From Lathyrus oleraceus (lineage: Eukaryota > Streptophyta > Magnoliopsida > Fabales > Fabaceae), in contig NC_066581.1 in the NCBI RefSeq assembly GCF_024323335.1, positions 183,970,830-184,034,829 of the forward strand: a stretch of DNA of 64,000 nucleotides, in the 5' to 3' direction. The translations under genes and the position numbers were made by a program. Every line of letters begins with the position of its first letter. Position 1 is the first letter of the stretch. A model generated the notes under the pieces. It ran no database searches, was not told the origin of the DNA, and was given only the letters and a program-made list of their open reading frames with translations. Shown here piece after piece: positions 1 through 13,905 of the stretch.

Positions 1-996
1 TGGGTAATTATGGACAGGTTGACAAAGTCTGCTCACTTTATACCAGTGAGAACCAATTATAATGTGGCCAAGCTAGCAGAGATGTATGTTGATAAAATTG
101 TCACACTACATGGAATACCATCTAACATTGTTTCAGATAGAGATCCAAAGTTTACTTCTCACTTCTGGGGAGCGTTGCATGAAGCTTTGGGTACGAAGTT
201 GAGATTGAGTTCATCCTACCATCCTCAGACCAATGGACAGACCGAGAGGACCATTCAGACTTTGGGAGACATGTTAAGAGCTTGTGTCTTAGATGATCGG
301 AGGAGTTGGGACAAGGTTCTACCACTTGTGGAATTCACTTATAACGATAGTTATCATGCAAGTATTGGAATGGCGCTGTATGAGGCTTTGTATGGACGCA
401 AATGTCAGACGCCTTTATGTTGGTACAAGGATGGCGAGAGCTCGATTATGGGACCTGACTTGGTACAAGAGACGAATGAGAAGGTCAAGTTAATTCAGGA
501 AAGAATGAAAACATCTCAAAGCAGACAAAAGAGTTATACGGATCAACGAAGGAGGGTCTTGGAATTTCAAGAAGGCGATCATGTGTTTTTGAGAGTGACG
601 CCTATGACTAGTGTGGGCAGAGCACTGAGATCTAAGAAGCTAACTCCTAAGTTCATTGGACCATATCAAATCCTCAAACGTGTAGACCTGGTAGCCTATC
701 AGATTGCATTACCTCAGAATTTGGCTAACCTACATAATGTCTTTCACGTGTCTAAACTGAGATAATATATGGCTGATTCTTCGTATGTCATCACCCCTGA
801 TGATGTCCAACTTAAAGAGAACCTCTCATTCGAGGTTCCTCCGCTGAGTATTGCGGATAGAAGTGTGAGGTATCTGAGGGGCAAGGAAATCATGTTGGTC
901 AAGGTGATTTGGAATCAGACAACAGGCAATGGTACGTGGGAACGGGAGGATCGTATGAAAGAGCTTTACCCCAACATGTTTGTGACTATATAGTTT
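1..996 (+). pseudogene. Chromovirus integrase plus chromodomain-type C-terminus, with one in-frame stop
   Basis: The reading frame is open from base 1 to a TAA at 763-765 and continues in the same frame to 993. The first part is the integrase catalytic core. The second Asp is in the SDRDPKF motif and the Glu in [10 protein letters not shown], with 35 residues between them as expected for D,D(35)E; the first Asp is off the window edge. A GPY/F-type module ([12 protein letters not shown]) follows. The tail after the stop (DRSVRYLRGKEIMLVKVIWN...TWEREDRMKELYP) matches the chromodomain-like end of plant Tekay/Del elements. The TAA replaces a sense codon at the VSKLR-Y junction, so the protein would lose its chromatin-targeting tail. 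It is a decayed copy and not a host gene. Confidence 0.9.
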
Positions 997-1010
997 CGAG
1001 AATGAAACTA

Positions 1011-1028
1011 TTTTAAGGGGGTAAGTAT
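1011..1028 (+). other. Polypurine tract of the Tekay element
   Basis: TTTTAAGGGGGTAAGTAT lies directly before the TG that opens the 3' LTR. It is the usual plus-strand primer site of this lineage. Confidence 0.75.
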
Positions 1029-2363
1029 TGTAAAACCCTTATTTTAGTATATTGGTCTGGAACCTTTAGCCTTCATTATCTAGTTAATTATCGAACAATA
1101 TATTCTCATTCATTTATTTGTGACCATAATATGATGAGTTTCTAATTTATTAGGCTTAATTCTTAATTTATGATATGTTTGAATTATTAATTTTATATTT
1201 TTTTTTCTAATTCGTTTATTTTATGGGAGGTAATATATCATGTTGATAATTAAATTAAAGTTTAGGATAATTAGAGAAATTGTTTAAATAAGATAGCTTA
1301 TGAAAACGTGAATAGTAATATAAGGATAAAGAAATGGGATGTGTGCATTGTAGTTGAATTTTGAATTATGGAAATATTCATTTGAGTATATAATAATATA
1401 TTAATAATAAATAAAATAAAAACCAAGTCAATTATTCCTCCAACTGGTTCCCTATTATTCTCTCATGATCCCACTTTCTCTCAATCTCTATCTCTAGAAA
1501 TTCATAAGTTAACGTACAAATCCTTCACATAAAATATTTCTAAAGTTTAGTGTAAATTGGGTGCTCAAATCATGGGAGATCGACACTAGCTTAACTTGTG
1601 GATGTCTAAATAGTAGGATTGTATTTTGTATTCATCAACTTAACATGATATCTTAGGTACATCTTGTGATTTCCTTAGTGGCAGGTGATTCTATTTGATC
1701 TTATTTTCATGCATGACATGTCCTATGCATTTCTGTGCGGTGCCTTAGTGACGAGTTATTTTCCTTATTAATATGAGATGAATTCTATGTGGTATTTTAG
1801 TGGTGGACTGAGATATCCAGATCATGTAGTATTAAGAGCATGCATACTTTACATATAAATGTATAATTGATTATTGATACATTTATTGATTTTTTTACGT
1901 GTATTCCGTTTTAGCTTATAATTATGTTGTTAATAATTTTGGGGGAGTATGTGTATTCAATTCTCTTGGATATGATACGTATATTTATATTTGTTTGATT
2001 TTTAACTCTTGTTTAGTTTAATTTGACATGGTTTGTGGTTAATGGAAACTGGCCCCTTACAACAATATTTTAGGTACAAATATGGAGTTTCAAAGTAATT
2101 GATGTCTGCTTGATGTGTGATCGTGGGAAAGAATGGGCTTTCAATAAATCAATAAAAAATACTTTTATAGTTTATAAAACGATTGCATTACATTTTAAGT
2201 ATTTATTTATTGGTCTTTGGATGGAGTAGAAATGTAGTGATTTTCCGCTGGTGAACCTGAATTGTCACCGAATTCACTTATTTCAAAACCCACATATATT
2301 ATTTGAATAAGTATTTTTAATAATTTCGGAGTCATGTCTTGGACGAAAATTCGGGGCGTTACA
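1029..2363 (+). repeat. 3' LTR of the Tekay/Del element (1335 bp)
   Basis: It begins TGTAAAACCCTTATTTTAG and ends TTCGGGGCGTTACA, typical termini of plant chromovirus LTRs. It has TG...CA ends and lies just after the polypurine tract. No ORF of note lies inside it. Confidence 0.85.
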
Positions 2364-3816
2364 ATTAGTCTTGCATATAATCTCATATTTAGTTTGAAGG
2401 ATAACCAATGTTAAACTCCTATTTTGTTATAATTAGGTTTATGGGTATAACCTGTGAAAAAATTCATATCTATATTGGAAACTCTCAAGAAGAAATTCTT
2501 GGGGAGAGAAGTAAGCAAGTGGATAAGCAGAACCTCTATAAATCTCTGGTTCAATTCTCTCAACCCTTATCTCTGTATATTTCAACTATTTATTTATTTT
2601 CAATGTGTTTTCATCTTTCATTCACTCTAATTTCCTGTTCTTTAATTATTCCACTTTCTATTCTTTATTTGATTTACAAAATTGTTTTAACCAATTATAT
2701 TCATCAAATAATTTTTAACTGGACTTCATTTTTCAAACTTACACACTTCACATATCTCTTGTGTTTGAAGCCGCTTATCCAACAATATATTGTAGACTTT
2801 TTTAATAAGAGTGATTTTTTAGGTGAGTTGAAATTCTTCACAATATATTGAATCTTGATATACCTTGTTCTGATTTATGCAATGTTAGTCATAAATATAA
2901 TAAGAACACTAAATATAATGCTAATAAAAATGTAGTGTGACATGTGTCATAATTTACTCATCACTAGAAGTAACCACAATGAAATTAAAAATCTCATATT
3001 TAGCACAAACATAAAATTTGATATGAGTGACTTATGAAGTTTAACTTATTTCCTTGGCATTGAATTTGCTACAATCATGAAGGGTATGGTGATTAATCAG
3101 AATAAATATATCAGTGATATCATGAAGATATTTAATATGTTGAAGTGCAACTCATCAAGTGCTTCTATGGAAGAAAATTCAAAACCATGCAAGGATGAAT
3201 ATGAAAAGGATGTCTATAACACTTTGTACTAGAAAATTATGGATTGCTTGAGATATACATGCAATATATGTCACAATATATGTGCGGTGAGAAGATTTAT
3301 GCAGAAACCTAAATTATCACATACGCAAGCAGTTAGGAGGATCATGAGATATCTTAAAGTCGAAATAGATTATGGCATCTTATTTCCAAAACTTAGTTGT
3401 CAAAGAGATAAGTTTTATGGTTTTTATGACTAGGATTAATATGGAGATAAAGTGGAAAGAAGAGGCATAATGAGATATGTGTTCAAGTTGTACAATTCTT
3501 TGATTTCATGGTTCCTAAAGAAGAAAACGATGATGGCGATGTTGATTGAGATGAATATAACAAAAGCGAAATAAGTAGAACTAATAATAGACAATAATTT
3601 ATCAAATAACTATGCAATAGCTCATGGAATGAGCAAACACATTCAAAACAAGTTTCACTTTCTTAGAGGTCAAGTAATGACAAAGTTACTTTGATATATT
3701 TTAGAACCAATGATCAAGTAGTAGATTTCTAACCAAGTCAATGGATATTGAAAAATTCAAAAAGATGAGAATCTTATTTAGTGCAATCAGTGTAAAGATA
3801 TTCAATTAAGAGGGAG
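2364..3816 (+). repeat. Array unit U0 (type A), 5'-truncated by the Tekay insertion
   Basis: It starts inside the subrepeat block at the Tekay target site. It holds the 147-codon MLNSYF ORF (2408-2851, type A) and the copia remnant. Its LTR-like boundary reads TGTTAAAG where the others have TGTTGAAG. Confidence 0.85.
3014..3812 (+). pseudogene. Ty1/copia pol 3' end (RT thumb-RNase H), decayed, unit U0
   Basis: Reading across stops, the translation gives YFLGIEFATIMKGMVINQNK, then an open stretch at 3239-3433 (CLRYTCNI...PKLSHTQAVRRIMRYLKVEIDYGILFPK), then the RNase H pieces YGDKVERRGIMRYVFKLYNS and HGMSKHIQNKFHFLRGQVMT, and lastly DIEKFKKMRILFSAISVKIF. These follow the order of copia RT thumb, RNase H (DxxYAGD...RRSTSGYVF, the HxRSKHID-type block) and C-terminus. 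Several stops (TAG/TAA near 3229 and 3431) and lost frames make it non-functional. gag, protease, integrase and the RT palm are absent. Confidence 0.85.
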
Positions 3817-3941
3817 TGTTAAAGTTTAATTCAATCGCAGAGATGGTTAAGTTAGTTAAGTTATTTGTTACACAAGTAACAAACTAACTAAGTTGGTTAG
3901 ATTGATGTACTTTTTTTTGGAATTATTTTTAAAGATAAATA

Positions 3942-4068
<127 letters not shown>

Positions 4069-5747
4069 AGTCACATAAGGTAAAATTCAGACAAAGCTAG
4101 CTCTCTCGAATCCAAAGATACCTGCACAAATAACATCCCACAAAAGACAACAAGAATACATTTAAGGAAGGACGAAGCCACTCGCCCCACTGTTAGTTCA
4201 TAAATAAGACAAGGTTCTCAAGTCAGATTGAGAAGACACACGAGTTTTCCACTTACCTATTAAGATATTATTTCCAAGCCAAAAGAATACTCGTGTCTTC
4301 CATGTCTTTTGGTGTCACCAAAAAACCATAAAAAACTGTAACATTCATAAATTTTAAAATCCACAAATCACGACATGCCAAATCATCCTCAACCTCTCTC
4401 TAGTCCTATAACTACTACCAAAAGGAATAAACATCCGAAAAAGAGTCAAGATGTCCTTAGGCAAGACAACACACCACCTCAACCACTTAAAAATCCTATA
4501 TCAAATAGTAGATGCAATCTCGTAGATCATAAATATATAAGAGGAAGACTCAACGAGCAACGAATAAAAGACACAAAAAATAGTCCCAAAGATCAAGTGA
4601 ACTTCCGTCTTAACTAAGTTCGATCTTTTGTTGGAATGCGACTTAGGGGTGAGTCCTTCAGGTGTGGTCTAGGATAAACCTCCAGATGTCAATGAGTTGA
4701 ATCCTTAAATGTCCGCTGAGGTAAAACTCCTATAAACTTTCTCACTCCATTATTTCTCTTATCTCTTTTCTTTCCTTTTCACCGAATTGCCTTAATGCTT
4801 TAGAGTGGAAAACACTAGTGAATCTTTTTGTGTGTTATGATGTTGGGCTATTATAATAATTTACACAGGAGGGCTTTGTCTCTTGTTTAAATTTTTTGTG
4901 GTAAGTTATTATTTTGTTTGTAATCTAAGCTTATAAAATCTCTCATTTAGTTCATGAGATTGTTTGTCAAAATCTCTATTTGATTCATGAGCTTAACCCG
5001 GTATAAAAAACTCTCATCTGATTTGTGAAAATTTCTATCAAAATATCTTTTTGGTTAGTGAGCTTAACCTAGTGTAAAAGCTCTTGCTTGGTTCCAAGAT
5101 TAGTCTGGTATATAATCTCATATTTAGTTTTAAGGATAACCAATGTTAAACTCCTATTTTGTTGTAATTAGGTTTATGGGTATAACCTGGGAAAAAACTA
5201 ATATCTATAATGGAAACTCTAAAGAAGAAATTATTGGGGAGAGAAGTATGCAAGTGGCTAAGCAGAACCTTTATAAATCTCTTGTTCAATTCTCTCAACC
5301 CTTATCTCTTTATATTTCCACTATTTATTTATTTTCAATGCGTTTTCATCTTCCCTTAACTCTAATTTCCCGTTCTTTACTTATTCCACTTTCTATTCTT
5401 TATTTGATTTACCAAATTTTTTTAACAAATTATATTCATTAAATAATTTTTAACTGGACTTCATTTTTCAAACTTTCACAATTCACCTATCTCTTGTGTT
5501 TGAAGTCGCTTATCCAACAATATATTATAGACTTTTTTAGTAAGAGTGATTTTTTAGGTGAGTTGAAATTCTTCATATATATTGAATATTGTTATACCTT
5601 GTTCTGATCTATGCAATGTTAGTCATAAATATGATAAGAGCACTAAATATAATGCTAATAAAAATATAGTGTGATAGGTGTCATAATTTACTCATCACTA
5701 GAAGTAACCACAATGAAATTGAAATTCTCATATTTAGCACAAACATA

Positions 5748-6556
5748 AAATTTGATATGAGTGACTTATGAAGTTTAAGTTACTTCATTGGCATTGAATT
5801 TGCTACAATCATGAAGGATATGGTGATTAATCAGAATAAATAAATCAGTGATATCATGAAGATATTTAATATGTTGAAGTGCAACTCATCAAGTACTTCT
5901 ATGGAAGAAAATTCAAAACTAAGTAAAGATGAATATGGATAGGATGTTTATAACACTTTGTACTAGATAATTATGGGTTGCTTGAGATATACATGCAATA
6001 TATGTCACAATGTATATGTGGTGAGAAGATTTATGCATAAACCTAAATTATCACATATGCAAGCAGTCAGGAGGATCACGAGATATCTTAAAGTCGAAAT
6101 AGATTATGGCATTTTATTTCCAAAACATAGTTGTTAAAGAGATTAGTATGATGGTTTTTATGACTAGGATTCATATGGAGATAAAGTGGAAAGAAGAGGC
6201 ATAATGGGATATGTGTTCAAGTTATATAATTCTTTGATTTCATGGTTCCAAAAGAAGAAAACGATGATGGTGATGTTGATTGAGATGAATATAAGAAAAG
6301 CGAAATAAGTAGAACTAATAATAGACAACAAATTATCAATTAACTTTGGAAAGAGTCTAATAGCTCATGGAATGAGCAAACACATTGAAACCAAGTTTCA
6401 TTTTCTTAGAGATCAAGTAATGACAAAGTTACTTTGATTAATTTTAGAACTAATGATCAAGTAGTAGATTTCTAACCAAGTTAGTGGATATTGAAAAATT
6501 CAAAAAGATGAGAAACTTGTTTAGTGCAATCAGTGTAAAGATATTCAATTAAGAGG
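5748..6556 (+). pseudogene. Ty1/copia pol 3' end, decayed, unit U1
   Basis: Same copia RT thumb-RNase H remnant as in the other units. More stops than in U0, for example GAATATGGATAG near 5930 and a stop after PKHSC near 6136. It ends at the AAGAGGGAG polypurine tract before TGTTGAAG at 6560. Confidence 0.8.
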
Positions 6557-6685
6557 GAGTGTTGAAGTTTAATTCAATCGCAGAGATGGTTAAGTTAGTT
6601 AAGTTATTTGTTACACAAGTAACAAACTAACTAAGTTGGTTAGATTGATGTACTTTTTTTTGGAATTATTTTTAAAGACAAATAG

Positions 6686-6915
<230 letters not shown>

Positions 6916-8591
6916 TCACATAAGGTCAAATTCAAACAAAGCTAGCTCTCTCGAATCCAAAGGTACCTGCACAAATAACATCCCACAATAGACAACAAGA
7001 ATATATTTAAGGAAGGACGTAGCCACTCACTCCATTATTAGTTCATAAATAAGACAAGGTTCTCAAGTCAGACCGAGAAGACACACGAGTTTTCCACTTA
7101 CCTATTAAGATATTATTTCCAAGCCAAAAGAATACTCGTGTCTTCCATGTCTTTTGGTGTCACCAAAAAACCATAAAAAACTGTAACATTCATAAATTTT
7201 AAAATCCACAAATCACGACATGCCAAATAATCCTCAACCTCTCTCTAGTCCTATAACTACTACCAAAAGGAATAAACATCCGAAAAAGAGTCAAGATGTC
7301 CTTAGGCAAGACAACACACCACCTCAACCACTTAAAAATCCTATATCAAATAGTAGATGCAATCTCGTAGATCACAAATATATAAGAGGAAGACTCAACG
7401 AGCAATGAATAGAAGATACAAAATATAGTCCCAAAGATCAAGTGAACTTTCGTCTTAACTAAGTTCGATCTTTTGTTGGAATGCGACTTAGGGGTGAGTC
7501 CTTCAGGTGTGGTCTAGGATAAACCTCCAGATGTCAATGAGTTGAATCCTTAAATGTCCGCTGAGGTAAAACTCCTATAAACTTTCTCACTCCATTATTT
7601 CTCTTATCTCTTTTCTTTCCTTTTCACCGAATTTCCTTAATGCTTTAGAGTGGAAAACACTAGTGAATCTTTTTGTGTGTTATGATGTTGGGCTATTATA
7701 ATAATTTACACAGGAGGGCTTTGTCTCTTGTTTAAATTTTTTGAGGTAAGTTATTATTTTGTTTGTAATCTAAGCTTATAAAATCTCTCTTTAGTTCATG
7801 AGATTGTTTGTCAAAATCTCTATTTGATTTATGAGCTTAACCCGGTATAAAAAACTCTCATCTGATTTGTGAAAATTTCTATCAAAATATCTTTTTGGTT
7901 AGTGAGCTTAACCTAGTGTAAAAGCTCTTGCTTGGTTCCAAGATTAGTCTGGTATATAATCTCATATTTAGTTTTAAGGATAACCAATGTTAAACTCCTA
8001 TTTTGTTGTAATTAGGTTTATGGGTATAACCTGGGAAAAAACTAATATCTATAATGGAAACTCTAAAGAAGAAATTATTGGGGAGAGAAGTATGCAAGTG
8101 GCTAAGCAGAACCTTTATAAATCTCTTGTTCAATTCTCTCAACCCTTATCTCTTTATATTTCCACTATTTATTTATTTTCAATGCGTTTTCATCTTCCCT
8201 TAACTCTAATTTCCCGTTCTTTACTTATTCCACTTTCTATTCTTTATTTGATTTACCAAATTTTTTTAACAAATTATATTCATCAAATAATTTTTAACTG
8301 GACTTCATTTTTCAAACTTTCACAATTCACCTATCTCTTGTGTTTGAAGTCGCTTATCCAACAATATATTATAGACTTTTTTAGTAAGAGTGATTTTTTA
8401 GGTGAGTTGAAATTCTTCATATATATTGAATATTGTTATACCTTGTTCTGATCTATGCAATGTTAGTCATAAATATGATAAGAGCACTAAATATAATGCT
8501 AATAAAAATATAGTGTGATAGGTGTCATAATTTACTCATCACTAGAAGTAACCACAATGAAATTGAAAATCTCATATTTAGCACAAACATA

Positions 8592-9400
8592 AAATTTGAT
8601 ATGAGTGACTTATGAAGTTTAAGTTACTTCATTGGCATTGAATTTGCTACAATCATGAAGGATATGGTGATTAATCAAAATAAATAAATCAGTGATATCA
8701 TGAAGATATTTAATATGTTGAAGTGCAACTCATCAAGTACTTCTATGGAAGAAAATTCAAAACTAAGTAAAGATGAATATGGATAGGATGTTTATAACAC
8801 TTTGTACTAGATAATTATGGGTTGCTTGAGATTTACATGCAATATATGTCACAATGTATATGTGGTGAGAAGATTTATGCATAAACCTAAATTATCACAT
8901 ATGCAAGCAGTCAGGAGGATCATGAGATATCTTAAAGTCGAAATAGATTATGGCATTTTATTTCCAAAACATAGTTGTTAAAGAGATTAGTATGATGGTT
9001 TTTATGACTAGGATTCATATGGAGATAAAGTGGAAAGAAGAGGCATAATGGGATATGTGTTCAAGTTGTATAATTCTTTGATTTCATGGTTCCAAAAGAA
9101 GAAAACGATGATGGTGATGTTGATTGAGATGAATATAAGAAAAGCGAAATAAGTAGAACTAATAATAGACAACAAATTATCAATTAACTTTGGAAAGAGT
9201 CTAATAGCTCATGGAATGAGCAAACACATTGAAACCAAGTTTCATTTTCTTAGAGATCAAGTAATGACAAAGTTACTTTGATTAATTTTAGAACTAATGA
9301 TCAAGTAGTAGATTTCTAACCAAGTTAGTGGATATTGAAAAATTCAAAAAGATGAGAAACTTGTTTAGTGCAATCAGTGTAAAGATATTCAATTAAGAGG
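8592..9400 (+). pseudogene. Ty1/copia pol 3' end, decayed, unit U2
   Basis: Same remnant as in U1 with the same stops. It differs by single bases, for example GAGATTTACATG near 8827 where others have GAGATATACATG. Confidence 0.8.
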
Positions 9401-9528
9401 GAGTGTTGAAGTTTAATTCAATCGCAGAGATGGTTAAGTTAGTTAAGTTATTTGTTACACAAGTAACAAACTAACTAAGTTGGTTAGATTGATGTACTTT
9501 TTTTTGGAATTATTTTTAAAGACAAATA

Positions 9529-9540
<12 letters not shown>

Positions 9541-9613
<73 letters not shown>
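9541..9613. repeat. (TA)n microsatellite, unit U3, ~73 bp
   Basis: TA run preceded by a short TG run (ATATGTGTGT). Same position as in the other units. Confidence 0.97.
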
Positions 9614-9615
<2 letters not shown>

Positions 9616-11294
9616 TCACATAAGGTCAAATTCAAACAAAGTTAGCTCTCTCGAATCCAAAGGTACCTGCACAAATAACATCCCACAATAGACAACAAGA
9701 ATATATTTAAGGAAGGACGTAGCCACTCACTCCATTATTAGTTCATAAATAAGACAAGGTTCTAAAGTCAGACCGAGAAGACACACGAGTTGTCCACTTG
9801 CCTACTAAGATATTATTTCCAAGCCAAAACAATACTCGTGTCTTCCATTTCTTTTGGTGTCACCAAAGAACCAGAAAAAACTATAACATTCATAAATTTT
9901 CAAATCGACAAATCAAGACATGCCGAATCATCATCAACCTCTCTATAGTTTTATAACTACTACCAAAAGGAATAAACATCCGAAAAAGAGTCAAGATGTC
10001 CTTAGGCAAGACAATGCACCACCTCAACCACTTAAAAATCCTATATCAAATAGTAGATGCAATCTCGTAGATCACAAATATATAAGAGGAAGACTCAACG
10101 AGCAACGAATAAAAGACACAAAAAATAGTCCCAAAGATCAAGTGAACTTCCGTCTTAACTAAGTTCGGTATTTTGTTGGAATGCGACTTAGGGTTGAGTC
10201 CTTTAAGTGTGGTCTAGGAAAAACTTCCAGATGTCAATGAGTTGAATCCTTAAATGTATGCTGAGGTAAAACTCCTATAAACTTTCTCACTCCATTATTT
10301 CTCTTTTCTATTTTCTTTCCTTTTCATTAAAATTTCCTTAATGCTTTAAGAGTGGAAAACACTAGTGAAGCTTTTTGTGTATTCTGATGTTGGGCTATTA
10401 TTATATTTTACATAGGAGGACTTTGTCTCTTGTTTAAATTTCTTGTGGTAAGTTATTGTTTGGTTTGTAATCTAAGCTTATAAAATCTCTCATTTAGTTC
10501 ATGAGATTGCTTGTCAAAATCTCTATTGGATTCATGAGCTTACCCCGGTATAAAAAACTCTCATCTGGTTTGTTAAAATTTCCGTCAAAATATCTTTTTG
10601 GTTATTGAGCTTAACCTAGTGTCAAAGCTCTCGCTTGGTTCCAAGATTAGTCTGGTATATAATCTCATATTTAGTTTGAAGGATAACCAATGTTAAACTC
10701 CTATTTTGTTATAATTAGGTTTATGGGTATAACCTGTGAAAAAATTCATATCTATATTGGAAACTCTCAAGAAGAAATTCTTGGGAAGAGAAGTATGCAA
10801 GTGGATAAGCAGAACCTCTATAAATCTCTGGTTCAATTCTCTCAACCCTTATCTCTGTATATTTCAACTATTTATTTATTTTCAATGTGTTTTCATCTTT
10901 CATTCACTCTAATTTCCTGTTCTTTAATTATTCCACTTTCTATTCTTTATTTGATTTACAAAATTGTTTTAACCAATTATATTCATCAAATAATTTTTAA
11001 CTGGACTTCGTTTTTCAAACTTACACACTTCACATATCTCTTGTGTTTGAAGTCGCCTATCCAACAATATATTGTAGACTTTTTTAATAAGAGTGATTTT
11101 TTAGGTGAGTTGAAATTCTTCACAATATATTGAATCTTGATATACCTTGTTCTGATTTATGCAATGTTAGTCATAAATATAATAAGAGCACTAAATATAA
11201 TGCTAATAAAAATGTAGTGTGACATGTGTCATAATATACTCATCACTAGAAGTAACCACAATGAAATTAAAAATCTCATATTTAGCACAAACAT

Positions 11295-12095
11295 AAAATT
11301 TGATATGAGTTACTTATGAAGTTTAACTTATTTCCTTGGCATTGAATTTGCTACAATCATGAAGGGTATGGTGATTAATCAAAATAAATATATCAGTGAT
11401 ATCATGAAGATATTTAATATGTTGAAGTGCAACTCATCAAGTGCTTCTATGGAATAAAATTCAAAACCATGCAAGGATGAATATGGAAAGGATGTCTATA
11501 ACACTTTGTAATAGAAAATTATGGGTTGCTTGAGATATACATGCAATATATGTCACAATATATGTGCGGTGAGAAGATTTACGCAGAAACCTAAATTATC
11601 ACATATGCAAGCAGTCAGGAGGATCATGAGATATCTTAAAGTCGAAATAGATTATGGCATCTTATTTCCAAAACTTAGTTGTCAAAGAGATAAGTTTTAT
11701 GGTTTTTATAACTAGGATTAATATGGAGATAAAGTGGAAAGAAGAGGCATAATGAGATATGTGTTCAAGTTGTACAATTCTTTGATTTCATGGTTCCTAA
11801 AGAAGAAAACGATGATGGCGATGTTGATTGAGATGAATATAACAAAAGCGAAATAAGTAGAACTAATAATAGACAACAAATTATCAAATAACTATGCAAT
11901 AGCTCATGGAATGAGCAAACACATTCAAAACAAGTTTCACTTTCTTAGAGATCAAGTAATGACAAAGTTACTTTGATATATTTTAGAACCAATGATCAAG
12001 TAGTAGATTTCTAACCAAGTCAGTGGATATTGAAAAATTCAAAAAGATGAGAATCTTGTTTAGTGCAATCAGTGTAAAGATATTCAATTAAGAGG
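11295..12095 (+). pseudogene. Ty1/copia pol 3' end, decayed, unit U3
   Basis: Type A copy of the RT thumb-RNase H remnant. The best open stretch is 11521-11715 (GCLRYTCNICHNICAVRRF...DYGILFPKLSCQRDKF). In-frame stops flank it, including GGAATAAAATTC upstream. Confidence 0.85.
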
Positions 12096-12228
12096 GAGTG
12101 TTGAAGTTTAATTCAATTGTAGAGATGATTAAGTTATTTAAGTTATTTGTTACACAAGTAACAAACTAACTAAGTTGGTTAGATTGATGTACTTTTTTTG
12201 GAATTATTTCTAGACTAAGACAAATAGA

Positions 12229-12331
<103 letters not shown>

Positions 12332-13250
12332 TCACATAAGGTAAAATTCAGACAAAGCTAGCTCTCTCGAATCCAAAGATACCTGCACAAATAACATCCC
12401 ACAAAAGACAACAAGAATACATTTAAGGAAGGACGTAGCCACTCGCCCCACTGTTAGTTCATAAATAAGACAAGGTTCTCAAGTCAGACTGAGAAGACAC
12501 ACGAGTTTTCCACTTACCTATTAAGATATTATTTCCAAGCCAAAAGAATACTCATGTCTTCCATATCTTTTGGTGTCACCAAAAAACCATAAAAAACTGT
12601 AACATTCATAAATTTTAAAATCCACAAATCACGACATGCCAAATCATCCTCAACCTCTCTCTAGTCCTATAACTACTACCAAAAGGAATAAACATCTGAA
12701 AAAGAGTCAAGATGTCCTTAGGCAAGACAACACACCACCTCAACCACTTAAAAATCCTATATCAAATAGTAGATGCAATCTCGTAGATCACAAATATATA
12801 AGAGGAAGACTCAACGAGCAATGAATAGAAGATACAAAATATAGTCCCAAAGATCAAGTGAACTTTCGTCTTAACTAAGTTCGATCTTTTGTTGGAATGC
12901 GACTTAGGGGTGAGTCCTTCAGGTGTGGTCTAGGATAAACCTCCAGATGTCAATGAGTTGAATCCTTAAATGTCCGCTGAGGTAAAACTCCTATAAACTT
13001 TCTCACTCCATTATTTCTCTTATCTCTTTTCTTTCCTTTTCACCGAATTGCCTTAATGCTTTAGAGTGGAAAACACTAGTGAATCTTTTTGTGTGTTATG
13101 ATGTTGGGCTATTATAATAATTTACACAGGAGGGCTTTGTCTCTTGTTTAAATTTTTTGTGGTAAGTTATTATTTTGTTTGTAATCTAAGCTTATAAAAT
13201 CTCTCATTTAGTTCATGAGATTGTTTGTCAAAATCTCTATTTGATTCATG

Positions 13251-13255
13251 AGCTT
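13251..13255. repeat. Target-site duplication AGCTT, left copy (Ogre-1)
   Basis: AGCTT directly precedes TGTCGC at 13256. The matching copy is at 32741-32745. The uninterrupted unit reads CATGAGCTTAACCCGG, so the empty site is known from sister units. Confidence 0.95.
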
Positions 13256-13755
13256 TGTCGCATTACGCGAAAAACCGGCGGGAAACCAGAACAACATAGC
13301 CGCCACCGTGCGTTATTTATCCCAAAAGAGGGAAAGGAAACGCTCAGAGTAAACCTGGAAAAAGCATGGTCTCGCGACCAAAGAGAATGGGATCGGGAGT
13401 CGGTTATACGAAGGGAAGGTATTAGCACCCCTACGCATCCGTCGTACTCGACGGGATCCACGCACAAAAGGAAGGAATATGGTTGCTAAAACACTGCTCA
13501 AACACACACACACTGGCTGAAAGAGACACAAGAAAACAGACAACATTGACTCGGCAGGATATCGCATCCTGGGCCTACTTAGTCTATCAGGCATAGACAT
13601 CAGAGTCAAAGTAGTTCGGACTGGGGAAACGACACATGCTCGCTAGGATGTCGCATCCTATGCATACGTATCTTCTTGGACGAAGAAGAATCAGAGCATT
13701 CGTAGCTCGGCTCACGCACACAAACAGAACAGACACAGGCAAACGTGGAATCCGA

Positions 13756-13905
13756 ATGCCAATCGCTGGACTTACATCAGATTCCGAACCAAAACACACC
13801 CACACTGGAAACTAGATGCCACTTGATGGACTTATACCGGACTCCAAGCACACAACAAGAGGATACGGAATGCCAATCGCTGGTCTTACATCCATCTCCT
13901 GACAC
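13756..13905. repeat. LTR minisatellite, ~3 degenerate copies
   Basis: Degenerate repeats built on TGCCAATCGCTGG/ACTTACATC followed by a CACACA-rich spacer and GGAAAC/GGATACGGA. The same motif is expanded to about six copies in the Ogre-2 LTRs. Confidence 0.75.

Larger units (their letters stand above)
1..2363 (+). mobile_element. Tekay/Del-type chromovirus (Ty3/gypsy), 3' part
   Basis: This is the 3' end of an LTR retrotransposon whose 5' part lies outside the window. In order it has the integrase core and C-terminal domain, a chromodomain-type tail, a polypurine tract and a 3' LTR. The LTR ends in TACA at 2363 and is followed by ATTAG (2364-2368). The array unit has the same ATTAG at this point (for example in CCAAGATTAGTCTGG near 5096), so it inserted into the tandem array and ATTAG is the probable 5-bp target duplication. 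The matching left copy is outside the window, so this is inferred. Confidence 0.9.
9404..12098 (+). repeat. Array unit U3 (type A), 2695 bp
   Basis: Type A unit. It has the HHQPLYS version of the ATGCCGAATCATCATCAACC block (9920-10162) and a 147-codon type A MLNSYF ORF (10690-11133). It shares private variants with U5 (GGAATAAAATTC near 11452 and 36318; GTAATAGAAAATT near 11509 and 36374). Confidence 0.9.

Noticed and set aside
4375..4617. Recurring 62-80 codon ORF (MPNHPQPL...) in each array unit, considered as a gag remnant
   Set aside because: It is conserved only because the units are conserved, matches no gag motif I recognise, and ends at different stops. Left within the unit description.
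13256..13256. Host genes interrupted by these elements
   Set aside because: All flanking sequence on both sides of each insertion is array or LTR. I found no exon-like host sequence anywhere in the window.
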